The translations under genes and the position numbers were made by a program. A model generated the notes under the pieces. The model was given only the letters and a program-made list of their open reading frames with translations. It made no database searches and had not been told where the DNA came from. From Weissella kandleri (GTDB lineage: Bacteria; Bacillota; Bacilli; Lactobacillales; Lactobacillaceae), in assembly GCF_001438705.1 (NCBI RefSeq), contig NZ_JQBP01000001.1, forward strand, positions 263,197-327,196: a stretch of 64,000 nucleotides of DNA, written 5' to 3'. The first letter of the stretch is position 1. Each line of letters starts with the position of its first letter. Positions 26,354 to 35,092 of the stretch are shown here, piece after piece.

Positions 26354-29320
26354 ATGAAGGTAATAAAATTCGATAACTTAGGCTTTGAAGTAGCGGGTGA
26401 TGGAGTTGAAAAAGTGACCGATATTTATGTGGGCCCAGAAGATGGTAGTGAATATTATGCGATAATGGTTGATCGAAATGATTCAGGCCATTTAGTTGTT
26501 TCTGAAGAGGCAATTAATTCAACTTTTAATCAACATAACTTACCACGAGGTTCATATGGCTATTTCGCTAAAACGGAGTTTGGAATGATCAGGCTAGATA
26601 GCGATACTGTTAATACAGTGTTAATCTCAACAAAAACTAAAAATCAAAAGTCATTGTTTAAACCTAAGCAAGGTTATTTTAAAACCTTTTATCCAAAATT
26701 AAACTTACAAGATTTTGCCGTTTCTGTAGTGATGGCAGTACACAATGCAGAACCATATTTACAAGAAGCAATTGATAGTTTGGTTGCTCAAACAATTGGG
26801 TTTGATAAAATTCAGCTCATTATGGTAGATGATGGTAGTACTGATCGTTCCGGAAGCATCGCGCAAAAGAATGCCGAACGTTACCCTAATAATATTAAGT
26901 ACATTGCGTTACCCGAGTCAAAAGGGGTTTCTGTAGCACGTAATACAGGCCTGGACTATATCCAAGGTGCTACAGTTAATTTTATGGATTCAGATGATGT
27001 TTTACATCCTCGTTTATTGGAAAACTCCTACAATTTATTTTATCAACATCGTGATGAAGTCGATGTGATTGGATTTCCAATTAAGTTTTTCGGTAATATA
27101 AATCGTGATCATCCCCTCAACTATAAATTTAAAGAGCAAAAAGTTGTTTCTTTATTAGATGAACATTATAATTTCGTGCAATTGTCTAGTTCAACAGCAT
27201 TGGTTCAAGCTGAATATTTTAAAAGTGGTTATCGGTTTAAAGAAGATGTCGTAGTTGGTGAAGATTTCTTATTAATGAATCGAATTATCAAACATAAAAT
27301 GACCTTGGGCGTTATATCGGGGACGCCTTATTACTATCGCAAGCATGGCTCAAGTACATTGGATACAATTACAGATCATAAAGAAAATTATTTAGATAGG
27401 GTTAAAAATTTGCATTCTGTTTTAGATGATGCGCAAAATTTCTTTGGCTATATTCCAAGATATTTTCAATTTGCGGTAATGTACGATATTTTTTGGTTGG
27501 TTTCTAGCACAGATCTTAATCAAGAATTATTGAATGATAAGGAGCAAAATAAATATTTAACGTGGATTGATCAACTTTTTGATCGTGTTGATTATGATGT
27601 TCTTAATAGTAATCGCAATGGAAGTTATTGGTTAATTAATTATTATTTACAAAAGAAAGCTGAGCGGCAAGGCCGTGAAAATTTGAAGTTAGGTAGTCAT
27701 TTAAATGATACAGTGAACTTGTATAAAGAAAAAGATATTATTACGAATATTGATGGCGTTGACGACCGTTCAGATGGTGTAGTGATCTGGGGGCATTTGC
27801 TAATCCCAGAAATGGTTGCTAATAAATTAACGGCACGATTATTTATTGGTGATCACCCATTTGAAGGTACCTTTAAAACAGCAGTTAATTTGAGTCGTAA
27901 AACGCTGGGTTCGGAATATTTACATGCTGCGTATTTTGAATTTAAATTGCAAGAAGATGAAATTATTTTAAACGAGAAGATTGCGTTGGAAGTTACCGTC
28001 GATGGAAATGTTATTTATCCGCGTATGAACTATGGTAAATTCTTACCAGGGATTCCTGATGACATCTTTGGTTTAGCTCATGTTAATGAAGATTTAGACC
28101 TTGTTTATCAAAAAAATGCACTTCAATTCAGTAACCAAAAAGATTTTAACCAGTTGAAATTGGATAATAAACTGGTGGTGCTAGATAGTGAACTACTGTC
28201 TTTGTATAAACAATTTGCTGGCGGTACGAAACCAATTTGGGTCTTCCAAGACCGTTTAGATTTGGCGGATGATAATGCGAAAGTAATGTATGAGTATGTA
28301 TTAAAAAATCATCCAGAAATTGATGCTTACTTTATCATTAATGAAGATTCGAAAAGTGTGCCGATGTTACAAAAATTAGGGGGACATGTTGTTTACGCTG
28401 ATACTTATGAACATTATGCGGTGGCATTAGCAGCGGATATCTTAATTTCATCGGCGGGAGAAGATGCCGTTTTCCGTTTTTTGCCTCAAAAGTTAACCAA
28501 GTTTTATATGTTGGCTAAATTTAAATTTGTCTTTTTGCAACATGGATTGTCATTAGGAGTTGATTTAACAACGTGGTTAGCGAAGACAAATAAAAACATC
28601 CAGATGTTTGTCTTATCTTCACGCCAAGAGTTCTTGTTGAACGGACGTGATATTAAAGATAATTTACTATATCCAAAAGAAGTTTTCCAATTAACCGGTT
28701 TCGCGCGGCATGATTTATTAACTGAAGCAGCCACAACTAAGCATGCTGAGAAAACAATTTTGTTCGCACCGACTTGGCGTAAATATTTAGTTTTGCCTAA
28801 TCATGAATATGACGAACATTTTGTTGAATCGCAGTATTATCAACAAATTGAAGCTTTGTTAAATAATGAAGCGTTAAAAAATGCCTTAACACAGGCTAAT
28901 GTTAAACTTAAGTTCTTACCACATCCATCCATGCGTCAGCAAAACGCAGACTATCACGTCGATGGACCTGTTGAAATCATTGAAGATAATTACTCTAAGG
29001 CGCTGTCAGAGGCGGATATGATGATAACTGATTTATCAAGTGTTAGCTATGATTTTTCTTACTTAAAACGACCAATTTATTATTGGGATTTGGAGTTTGA
29101 TGTTAAAAAACACAGTATGGATAATGCTGATTTAAATACTCGTCGCCTATTCGGTCCTGTTGTTAAAAGCAATGATGAATTAGTAAAGATTTTAATTGCA
29201 TGTATTAAGCATAATAAGTTCAAGATGGATCCAAAATATATAAAACGTGTAGACGACGTTTTTAAATATAATGATAGCAAGAATCGAGAGCGAATTTTTA
29301 ATGCTATTACTAGACTATAG
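26354..29320 (+). CDS. GT2 glycosyltransferase fused to TagF-like glycerophosphotransferase
   Basis: 988 residues, apparently bifunctional. Residues 1-115 are a beta-rich region with no recognised domain. About 120-340 is a GT-A family 2 domain (VSVVMAVHNAEPYLQEAIDS; VDDGSTDRS at 158-165; DSDD at 212-215 as the metal motif). About 340-620 is of unclear fold. About 620-985 is a CDP-glycerol glycerophosphotransferase domain with FLQHGLSLG, ILFAPTWRK, LPHPSMR (H857) and TDLSSVSYDFSYL. It would both add a sugar and add glycerol-phosphate (or a similar polyol-phosphate) to a wall polymer at the inner membrane face. It heads the locus. Confidence 0.87.
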   Translation: MKVIKFDNLGFEVAGDGVEKVTDIYVGPEDGSEYYAIMVDRNDSGHLVVSEEAINSTFNQHNLPRGSYGYFAKTEFGMIRLDSDTVNTVLISTKTKNQKSLFKPKQGYFKTFYPKLNLQDFAVSVVMAVHNAEPYLQEAIDSLVAQTIGFDKIQLIMVDDGSTDRSGSIAQKNAERYPNNIKYIALPESKGVSVARNTGLDYIQGATVNFMDSDDVLHPRLLENSYNLFYQHRDEVDVIGFPIKFFGNINRDHPLNYKFKEQKVVSLLDEHYNFVQLSSSTALVQAEYFKSGYRFKEDVVVGEDFLLMNRIIKHKMTLGVISGTPYYYRKHGSSTLDTITDHKENYLDRVKNLHSVLDDAQNFFGYIPRYFQFAVMYDIFWLVSSTDLNQELLNDKEQNKYLTWIDQLFDRVDYDVLNSNRNGSYWLINYYLQKKAERQGRENLKLGSHLNDTVNLYKEKDIITNIDGVDDRSDGVVIWGHLLIPEMVANKLTARLFIGDHPFEGTFKTAVNLSRKTLGSEYLHAAYFEFKLQEDEIILNEKIALEVTVDGNVIYPRMNYGKFLPGIPDDIFGLAHVNEDLDLVYQKNALQFSNQKDFNQLKLDNKLVVLDSELLSLYKQFAGGTKPIWVFQDRLDLADDNAKVMYEYVLKNHPEIDAYFIINEDSKSVPMLQKLGGHVVYADTYEHYAVALAADILISSAGEDAVFRFLPQKLTKFYMLAKFKFVFLQHGLSLGVDLTTWLAKTNKNIQMFVLSSRQEFLLNGRDIKDNLLYPKEVFQLTGFARHDLLTEAATTKHAEKTILFAPTWRKYLVLPNHEYDEHFVESQYYQQIEALLNNEALKNALTQANVKLKFLPHPSMRQQNADYHVDGPVEIIEDNYSKALSEADMMITDLSSVSYDFSYLKRPIYYWDLEFDVKKHSMDNADLNTRRLFGPVVKSNDELVKILIACIKHNKFKMDPKYIKRVDDVFKYNDSKNRERIFNAITRL

Positions 29321-29335
29321 GTGGAGAAGCGAAAT

Positions 29336-29713
29336 ATGAAAAAATGGGCTAAAAGAGCGGGAATTATTTTAATTTTGATTGGATTATGTGGTAGTTTATA
29401 TCTGAATTTTAAATTGAAGCCTTATTATGATAGTGCCATGCAAATTCAACAGACGAAGGTAAAGCCGGGACAGTATTATCAAAATAATGATAAAAGTAAG
29501 AAAGTCATTGTGCATGATAATATTGTAAATGTTAATGGTCAAAATTTTTACATGGTTCAGTCGGTTGATAGAAATAAAAATGTGGTGACTCTTCAAAATA
29601 TGAAGACGAATGAATCTTTTGTTTATAAGATTGCGCGTATCGATAACAAATATGTTTTGCGAACAATTGAAAAAGGGGCTGTTGGTAAAATTGCGATTAC
29701 TTGGAATAGGTAA
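29336..29713 (+). CDS. Small membrane-anchored protein of unknown function
   Basis: About 125 residues: a basic N-terminus, one membrane helix (IILILIGLCGSLYLNF, about 9-24) and an extracellular, probably all-beta remainder with several short strands (VIVHDNIVNVNGQNFYMVQS). Not recognised. ATG 29336 was chosen because GGTGGAG lies upstream; GTG 29321 is the longer option. It lies 15 bp after the GT2-TagF gene and 25 bp before the LCP gene, so it is in the same operon and may assist polymer transfer or export. Confidence 0.75.
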   Translation: MKKWAKRAGIILILIGLCGSLYLNFKLKPYYDSAMQIQQTKVKPGQYYQNNDKSKKVIVHDNIVNVNGQNFYMVQSVDRNKNVVTLQNMKTNESFVYKIARIDNKYVLRTIEKGAVGKIAITWNR

Positions 29714-29738
29714 ATACATTTAAAAATTGGAGAAAAAA

Positions 29739-30632
29739 ATGAAAAAAGTTCTATGGAGTATCTTGGGTGTCATTGTTGTGTTGGCTGTCGGAATTTCTGG
29801 ATATGCATATTATCAGTTGCATAATGCGACATCAAAAATTAATTCTTCTGATAGTACATTGAGTAAGGTTTCCGATCAAAAGACCAGTTCTGGTAAATCC
29901 GTTTCATATTTGTTATTAGGGACAGATACTGGGGCTTTGGGTCGTGATTATAAAGGTCGAACTGATACGATGATGGTCATGACGGTTAATCCCAAAGCTG
30001 AAAAGACAACTATAGTGTCAATTGAGCGTGATACGCAGATTCAATTAAACGGGCATACTGCTAAATTAAACGCAGCTTATGCAGAAGGCGACGCTGATTC
30101 AGCAATTAGCGCCGTTGAGAATCTATTAGATATCAAACTGGATGGGTATATGTTAGTTAATATGAACGGCTTGAAGCAATTGGTTGAATCAGTTGGTGGC
30201 GTGACGGTAACCGCACCATTAACGTTTGATTATGAAGGCTATTCATTTGTGAATGGTCAAAGCTATAGTATGGATGGGGATGAAGCCTTGGCCTTTTCTC
30301 GGATGCGTTACGATGATCCAAAGGGGGATTATGGTCGACAAGAGCGTCAGCAAATGGTTGTGAAAGCTGTTTTGAATAAGTTAAAGCAAAATCCAACTTC
30401 AGCCTTATCAAATAGTTTCTTAGCTTCAGTTTCAGATAACGTTCGCTCAAATATTTCTCAATCTTCTTTCCAAAATTTGGCAATGAAGTATAGTAAAGCG
30501 GCTAATACAATTGAAACCGATCAAATTATGGGAAATGGTATCATGGAGAATGGCGTGTCGTACCAAATCATTCCACAAAATGAAATCAACCGCGTGCATA
30601 ATGAAATTGAAAACGCTATGAATGAACAATAG
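29739..30632 (+). CDS. LCP-family (LytR-CpsA-Psr) wall-polymer ligase
   Basis: Moves lipid-linked glycopolymers onto peptidoglycan outside the cell. About 297 residues. An N-terminal membrane helix (LWSILGVIVVLAVGISGYAYY) is followed by the LCP domain with LLLGTDTGALGRDYKGRTDT (pyrophosphate- and metal-binding Asp and Arg), IERDTQIQL, LNAAYAEG and AFSRMRYDDPKGDYGRQERQ. All motifs expected of an active ligase are present. ATG 29739 has GGAG upstream. A terminator-like hairpin follows. Confidence 0.94.
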   Translation: MKKVLWSILGVIVVLAVGISGYAYYQLHNATSKINSSDSTLSKVSDQKTSSGKSVSYLLLGTDTGALGRDYKGRTDTMMVMTVNPKAEKTTIVSIERDTQIQLNGHTAKLNAAYAEGDADSAISAVENLLDIKLDGYMLVNMNGLKQLVESVGGVTVTAPLTFDYEGYSFVNGQSYSMDGDEALAFSRMRYDDPKGDYGRQERQQMVVKAVLNKLKQNPTSALSNSFLASVSDNVRSNISQSSFQNLAMKYSKAANTIETDQIMGNGIMENGVSYQIIPQNEINRVHNEIENAMNEQ

Positions 30633-30645
30633 TCGGGAGATGGTA

Positions 30646-30676
30646 AAAAGCTAAATGATGGGCATTTAGCTTTTGT
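30646..30676 (+). terminator. Hairpin terminator after the LCP gene
   Basis: 12-bp stem AAAAGCTAAATG / CATTTAGCTTTT, 5-nt loop, then GTTT. The T-tail is short, so some read-through is likely. Confidence 0.7.
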
Positions 30677-30734
30677 TTATGCATCTTTGATATTTAAAAT
30701 TAATTATTTTAGGCTGGAAATGGAAGTAGGTAAA

Positions 30735-32204
30735 ATGAAAAATAATATCAAATTAACGCTTTCAGACGGTAATTTAGTGGTTGATTTTCAAAATGATAGT
30801 GTTAAAAATTCAGTACATTTATGGCGAATTGATCAGCAGGAACGACGTAATCGGGAACGAGTATATATTTCCGGTTGGACTGATCAAAAAAGTTTAACGG
30901 TGCCTTTGTATAAATCGGGAAATTATTATGTGCAGATATTTAATTTTGATACAGGTAAAAGTTTGATATCAGAGCAGGTGACGGTGAATGATGAATATAT
31001 CATGGATCATACGCCGAGTTTATATGGGATTGACCGACAACGTGAAGAGTATTTTGCTAAAATGATGCAGAAGATGTATGTGGTTGGTATGGACGAACTG
31101 CGTTCAACTTTATTGCAATTTACCAATAGTAAGAATATTTCTATTTTTGTTAGCTCATTTGAAGGAGCCCGCGCTGCTAATTTCTTGTCGGCTGATGAAT
31201 TTTTCCGAGGAACTTTACAAATTAGTCATTTGTTAGCTGCTGATCGTATGCAAGTCGGATATCAAATGTCCATGACGTTTAGGCAAACATATGAACCCAT
31301 CAATATTTATGCAGATAAATTGGGTGATAAGGATATCGTCATAGATTTTAGCGACGGGAATGAAAATAGTGTTAATACACATAAAGATTTAAATAGGCTG
31401 CGCCAATCAGGGGCCGAAGTTATTCCGTTTAATGCGATTTTAAATGCAGCTTTTATTAATAAAGTTTTGGTTAACCCCTTAGCGAAAACATATGAATTAG
31501 GAGCACAAGTTTTATATGTCCGTTTTCCTACTTCTAAGGGGATTCAAAATAAATCAGCATATGAAAGGCAAGCTGCGCAAACATCGATTTCTAAAATTCG
31601 CGAAATGGCCCGCCATGATCAATTTCCGCAAAGTTTGTTAGAATTAAATGAATCATCTGAGTATATGCAACAAGTTATTGACGGTTGGTCATTAGATACG
31701 TATGCAGGGTATGATTTATTACAAGATAAGGCTGAGACTTATGTTAATATTCAAGATGGTCATCGTATGATACCTGATGAACAAAAAACACAGGGTGAGC
31801 GGAATGTCTATTTCTTAGGTAATTCTGTCATGTATGGGATTGGCAGTGATGATGCGAATACGATACCTAGTATTATTGCAGAAAAGGCCAAGGCAGATGG
31901 TTTAGTAGTAAATGTGGAAAATAGAGCTAATTTTTCGATGAATGATTATATTCGGGGCACTAATTTATTGAAGCATTTACCTATTCATGGAAATGATGTA
32001 GTTGTATTTGGATCTCATCAAACTTTGAATGCAAAACAACAAGCGGCCTTGAAGGGGAATTATCTGGATTTGCAGCCATATGTCGAACGTCCACACGATG
32101 ATGGTGAACTCTTTGTGGATATGACACATTTGACGCGTAAAGGTTATCGACGAATTTCAGAACCAGTTTACGAAGTTTTAAAAGATAATTTTTTAAAGAA
32201 TTAA
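30735..32204 (+). CDS. SGNH/GDSL-like hydrolase with unknown N-terminal region
   Basis: About 489 residues. The C-terminal part (about 355-489) looks like an SGNH esterase: VYFLGNSVMYGIGS gives the block I nucleophile (S364, with GNS instead of the usual GDS), and DMTHLTRKGY gives block V (D462, H465). The first ~100 residues look like an Ig-like beta domain (LWRIDQQERRNRERVYISGW); the middle (about 110-340) is not recognised. No signal peptide or membrane helix is seen, so it should be cytoplasmic. Possible roles are acyl editing or a non-catalytic part in polymer synthesis. Start at ATG 30735 (GGAAGTAGG upstream). It is flanked by hairpins, so it may be its own transcription unit. Confidence 0.65.
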   Translation: MKNNIKLTLSDGNLVVDFQNDSVKNSVHLWRIDQQERRNRERVYISGWTDQKSLTVPLYKSGNYYVQIFNFDTGKSLISEQVTVNDEYIMDHTPSLYGIDRQREEYFAKMMQKMYVVGMDELRSTLLQFTNSKNISIFVSSFEGARAANFLSADEFFRGTLQISHLLAADRMQVGYQMSMTFRQTYEPINIYADKLGDKDIVIDFSDGNENSVNTHKDLNRLRQSGAEVIPFNAILNAAFINKVLVNPLAKTYELGAQVLYVRFPTSKGIQNKSAYERQAAQTSISKIREMARHDQFPQSLLELNESSEYMQQVIDGWSLDTYAGYDLLQDKAETYVNIQDGHRMIPDEQKTQGERNVYFLGNSVMYGIGSDDANTIPSIIAEKAKADGLVVNVENRANFSMNDYIRGTNLLKHLPIHGNDVVVFGSHQTLNAKQQAALKGNYLDLQPYVERPHDDGELFVDMTHLTRKGYRRISEPVYEVLKDNFLKN

Positions 32205-32210
32205 ATTAGG

Positions 32211-32238
32211 GCTAAAAATAGGCTCGCCTATTTTTAGC
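32211..32238 (+). terminator. Hairpin after the SGNH-like gene
   Basis: Perfect 12-bp stem GCTAAAAATAGG / CCTATTTTTAGC, loop CTCG. The T-run is within the 3' arm and no separate tail follows, so it may be a weak terminator or an RNA-processing stem. Confidence 0.55.
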
Positions 32239-32278
32239 TATACATAAATAATAATGTGTTAGGTGTAGGTTATAGATT

Positions 32279-35092
32279 ATGAATTTTAAAAACATAGCGC
32301 AAGTCATTGATCGATTCGGGGCTTCGGAGAAAAGGGTTACTAAAAATTATCAACAATATCTGGAAGCACAGTTTGGTAATTGGGAACAGCTGCCTAAAAC
32401 ATATAATGAAGATCATCAGCAGTACCGATTTAATAGTGCTGGAGTAGACGTTGTTATCACGCACCAAGGTCGGTTTAATCATGAAGTTAAACAAATTAAA
32501 CTAATAACTGGGCAAGAAAAAGTCATTATTAGGTTGAATCGGCGTAAAAATGCAACTTTGTTTAAATTTTACCAATTAGAAACCGGACGGCATCTGCGTG
32601 ACGAATATCGTGATGGTCAGAATCGAACATACTTAATATATTATTTTAATCGCCGAAATCGAATTAAAAGTTATCGGTTAAATTTTTTGGACCAAGATTA
32701 TGATTTTCAGACATCAGCTGATTTATTAGCATTTTTAAATCAAGTTGAGACCCCTGTCAATTATCAAAGACAAATGATTGAAATACAACAGGTGCATGTA
32801 AATAAAGCGGGATTGATTTTAGACGATGAACTGTTAAAACAAATTAATGAAGCACGCTGGATTGATCGTCAGCAACAAGCTATGATACCGGCTAATTTAC
32901 AGGCTATTGATGCGACCAAAAAAGAAATTACCTGGCCTGATGATTTGGAAGCGGTGGTCGCTGATTATGAATTACAGCTTTTGTTTCGAGGAATTTATTT
33001 TGCAGTAACGCAAAATGGCATTGAGAAGATACCTGTAGATCAACGAGAAATTCTATTAAGCGTTGAAACGGCAAGCCCTGTGATTAAACTAGGTTACAGT
33101 CATCAGAAACATTTAGTGCTGAAGGTGATGAACGAGCAAACGGCGCTAGATTCGGTTAATTTGAGTGGTTCGCCCATTTTTGTCTCAGATGTGACCGAAA
33201 TTGGGCAAATAATTCAAATTAAATTGGCGCTAGTTTTAACTAAAGTCAAAAACGTCACTTTTTTTCAGAAAATTGGGGCAAGTGAGCAGGATATTTCAAT
33301 TCAGGCGCTAGACGTGGCGGATAATTTAATTGTTTTTCAAAAACATGCCTGGTTGGATGATCACGAGCTCTACATCCGTTATCAACAGGAGAATGGAAAT
33401 TTTCAGCAAAAATTAGTTTCTTTTAGTCAATGGTTACGTGCAGTGGTGCAGCAAAGTAATGTTCAGTTGATGACGAAACAAAATCATTTTGAATTAGTCA
33501 TGTGGATGCAACCAACGCTCACTCCGGTAGGTTTGAGTTTAGCAATTCGCAATCGTGGCTCTAAGGAGACTTTGTATTTATCATCAGACGCGAATGATGA
33601 GAATGGTAAGAAAGCTTACCAATTTGATGTGCATCAATTTCCGTTTACTACTGGAATTACACGGGATAATTACGACGGTACAATCTATGATCTTTTGTTT
33701 CGGTTAGATTATCCAGGGGTGTCTGTTGGGAAATACCATGTGCGGGCAAAGTGGAATCATAACATGCCAGAAGAATTGAGTAATGAATATGAAGATGATG
33801 GACAGGTTTTGTTAAATCCTTATGGGACATCAAACCATCAAGAATTATCATTACGCACATATTTTCTTTCAAAGGAGGCATTAATTTTTTATCAAAGCTT
33901 AAAAAAGCAACACTTAACCGGTCATAAACGTAATACACGGCCGCAGATGGTAATCGTTGAATCACCAGATCGAGCGCAAGATAATGGGTTAGCCTTTTTC
34001 AATTACTTAATGCATTCACAACAACAGCCTTTTGATGTTAAATATGTGTTGACGGCGGATTCAGCGGATTGGAAAAATCTAGCAGGTTATGAAGATCGAG
34101 TTGTTGTTTACAAATCTAAGGAACATTTTGAATTGATGGCGCATGTTGATCTCGTAGTTCATACGAATTCTTCATTTTATGCATATCCCGTCAATACTAG
34201 CTTCTGGCAAGGGTATCAAAAGCGGGTTAAGAAGATTTTCTTACAACATGGTATTATGGGGGTTCGTGACTTGTCACGCTTGTATGGACGAAATCCAATG
34301 TTTACCAATCGCTATATTGTTTCAAGTCAACGAGAACAACAAATGACGATTCAGCAAATGGGTTACCGGCCATATGAAGTTGCCTTGACGGGGCTTGCCC
34401 GGTTTGATGAATTATTAAGAAAGCATGCTGAATGGCCGGAAGCAAAAGTACGACAGAGAATTTTAATTATGCCTAGTTGGCGTAAAGGGCAAGATCGGTT
34501 AGAACCAGATGAATTTATGCAAACAGACTTTTATCGCCATTTGACGGCACTATTGATGCATCCAGATTTAAAAGATTTAATCAAGCGAGAGCATTTGCAA
34601 GTAGATTTGTATCTACATCATAATTTCCAACGTTATAATCAGCTGTTTGCATTAACGGGAGTACATGTCATTAGTGAAAAGGAAGATACGGTTCAAAAAC
34701 TATTGATTAACCACGGATTATTAATTACAGATTTCTCAAGTGTTGCTCTAGATTTTGCGCTGCAAAATCGGCCGGTATTCTATTATCAATTGGATGATAG
34801 TTTGGCCCAAAAAGAACAGCAAGTTAGTCAACTATTTCCTGGATCTATTTACTGGCAGGTGGATGAGTTATTACAAGCCGTGGAAATTAGCTTAAAGCAA
34901 AAGCATTTGATGGTAGCCCAGCCTGATAAGTTGGATGATTTATATCTACAACGGGATACTCATGCAAACGATAGAATTTTAGCAACAGCAGAAGCATTGA
35001 TGGACACTAAACAAAATTTTCAAAATTTTTATGAGTATCATTTGCATAAAGTAAAACGTAAACTCAAACATCTATTAAAGAAATTACGATGA
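32279..35092 (+). CDS. TagF-like glycerophosphotransferase with long N-terminal extension (937 aa)
   Basis: The C-terminal ~370 residues form a CDP-glycerol:poly(glycerophosphate) glycerophosphotransferase domain: VESPDRAQDNGLAFFNYL, FLQHGIMGVRDL (H657), SSQREQQ, RILIMPSWRKGQ and ITDFSSVALDFA (about 816-827). The usual HPxMR motif is replaced by LHHNFQRY. The first ~560 residues are mostly beta and not recognised. It is larger than Bacillus TagF (746). It probably extends a polyol-phosphate chain at the cytoplasmic membrane face. Its stop overlaps the next start (ATGA), so the two are coupled. Confidence 0.85.
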   Translation: MNFKNIAQVIDRFGASEKRVTKNYQQYLEAQFGNWEQLPKTYNEDHQQYRFNSAGVDVVITHQGRFNHEVKQIKLITGQEKVIIRLNRRKNATLFKFYQLETGRHLRDEYRDGQNRTYLIYYFNRRNRIKSYRLNFLDQDYDFQTSADLLAFLNQVETPVNYQRQMIEIQQVHVNKAGLILDDELLKQINEARWIDRQQQAMIPANLQAIDATKKEITWPDDLEAVVADYELQLLFRGIYFAVTQNGIEKIPVDQREILLSVETASPVIKLGYSHQKHLVLKVMNEQTALDSVNLSGSPIFVSDVTEIGQIIQIKLALVLTKVKNVTFFQKIGASEQDISIQALDVADNLIVFQKHAWLDDHELYIRYQQENGNFQQKLVSFSQWLRAVVQQSNVQLMTKQNHFELVMWMQPTLTPVGLSLAIRNRGSKETLYLSSDANDENGKKAYQFDVHQFPFTTGITRDNYDGTIYDLLFRLDYPGVSVGKYHVRAKWNHNMPEELSNEYEDDGQVLLNPYGTSNHQELSLRTYFLSKEALIFYQSLKKQHLTGHKRNTRPQMVIVESPDRAQDNGLAFFNYLMHSQQQPFDVKYVLTADSADWKNLAGYEDRVVVYKSKEHFELMAHVDLVVHTNSSFYAYPVNTSFWQGYQKRVKKIFLQHGIMGVRDLSRLYGRNPMFTNRYIVSSQREQQMTIQQMGYRPYEVALTGLARFDELLRKHAEWPEAKVRQRILIMPSWRKGQDRLEPDEFMQTDFYRHLTALLMHPDLKDLIKREHLQVDLYLHHNFQRYNQLFALTGVHVISEKEDTVQKLLINHGLLITDFSSVALDFALQNRPVFYYQLDDSLAQKEQQVSQLFPGSIYWQVDELLQAVEISLKQKHLMVAQPDKLDDLYLQRDTHANDRILATAEALMDTKQNFQNFYEYHLHKVKRKLKHLLKKLR

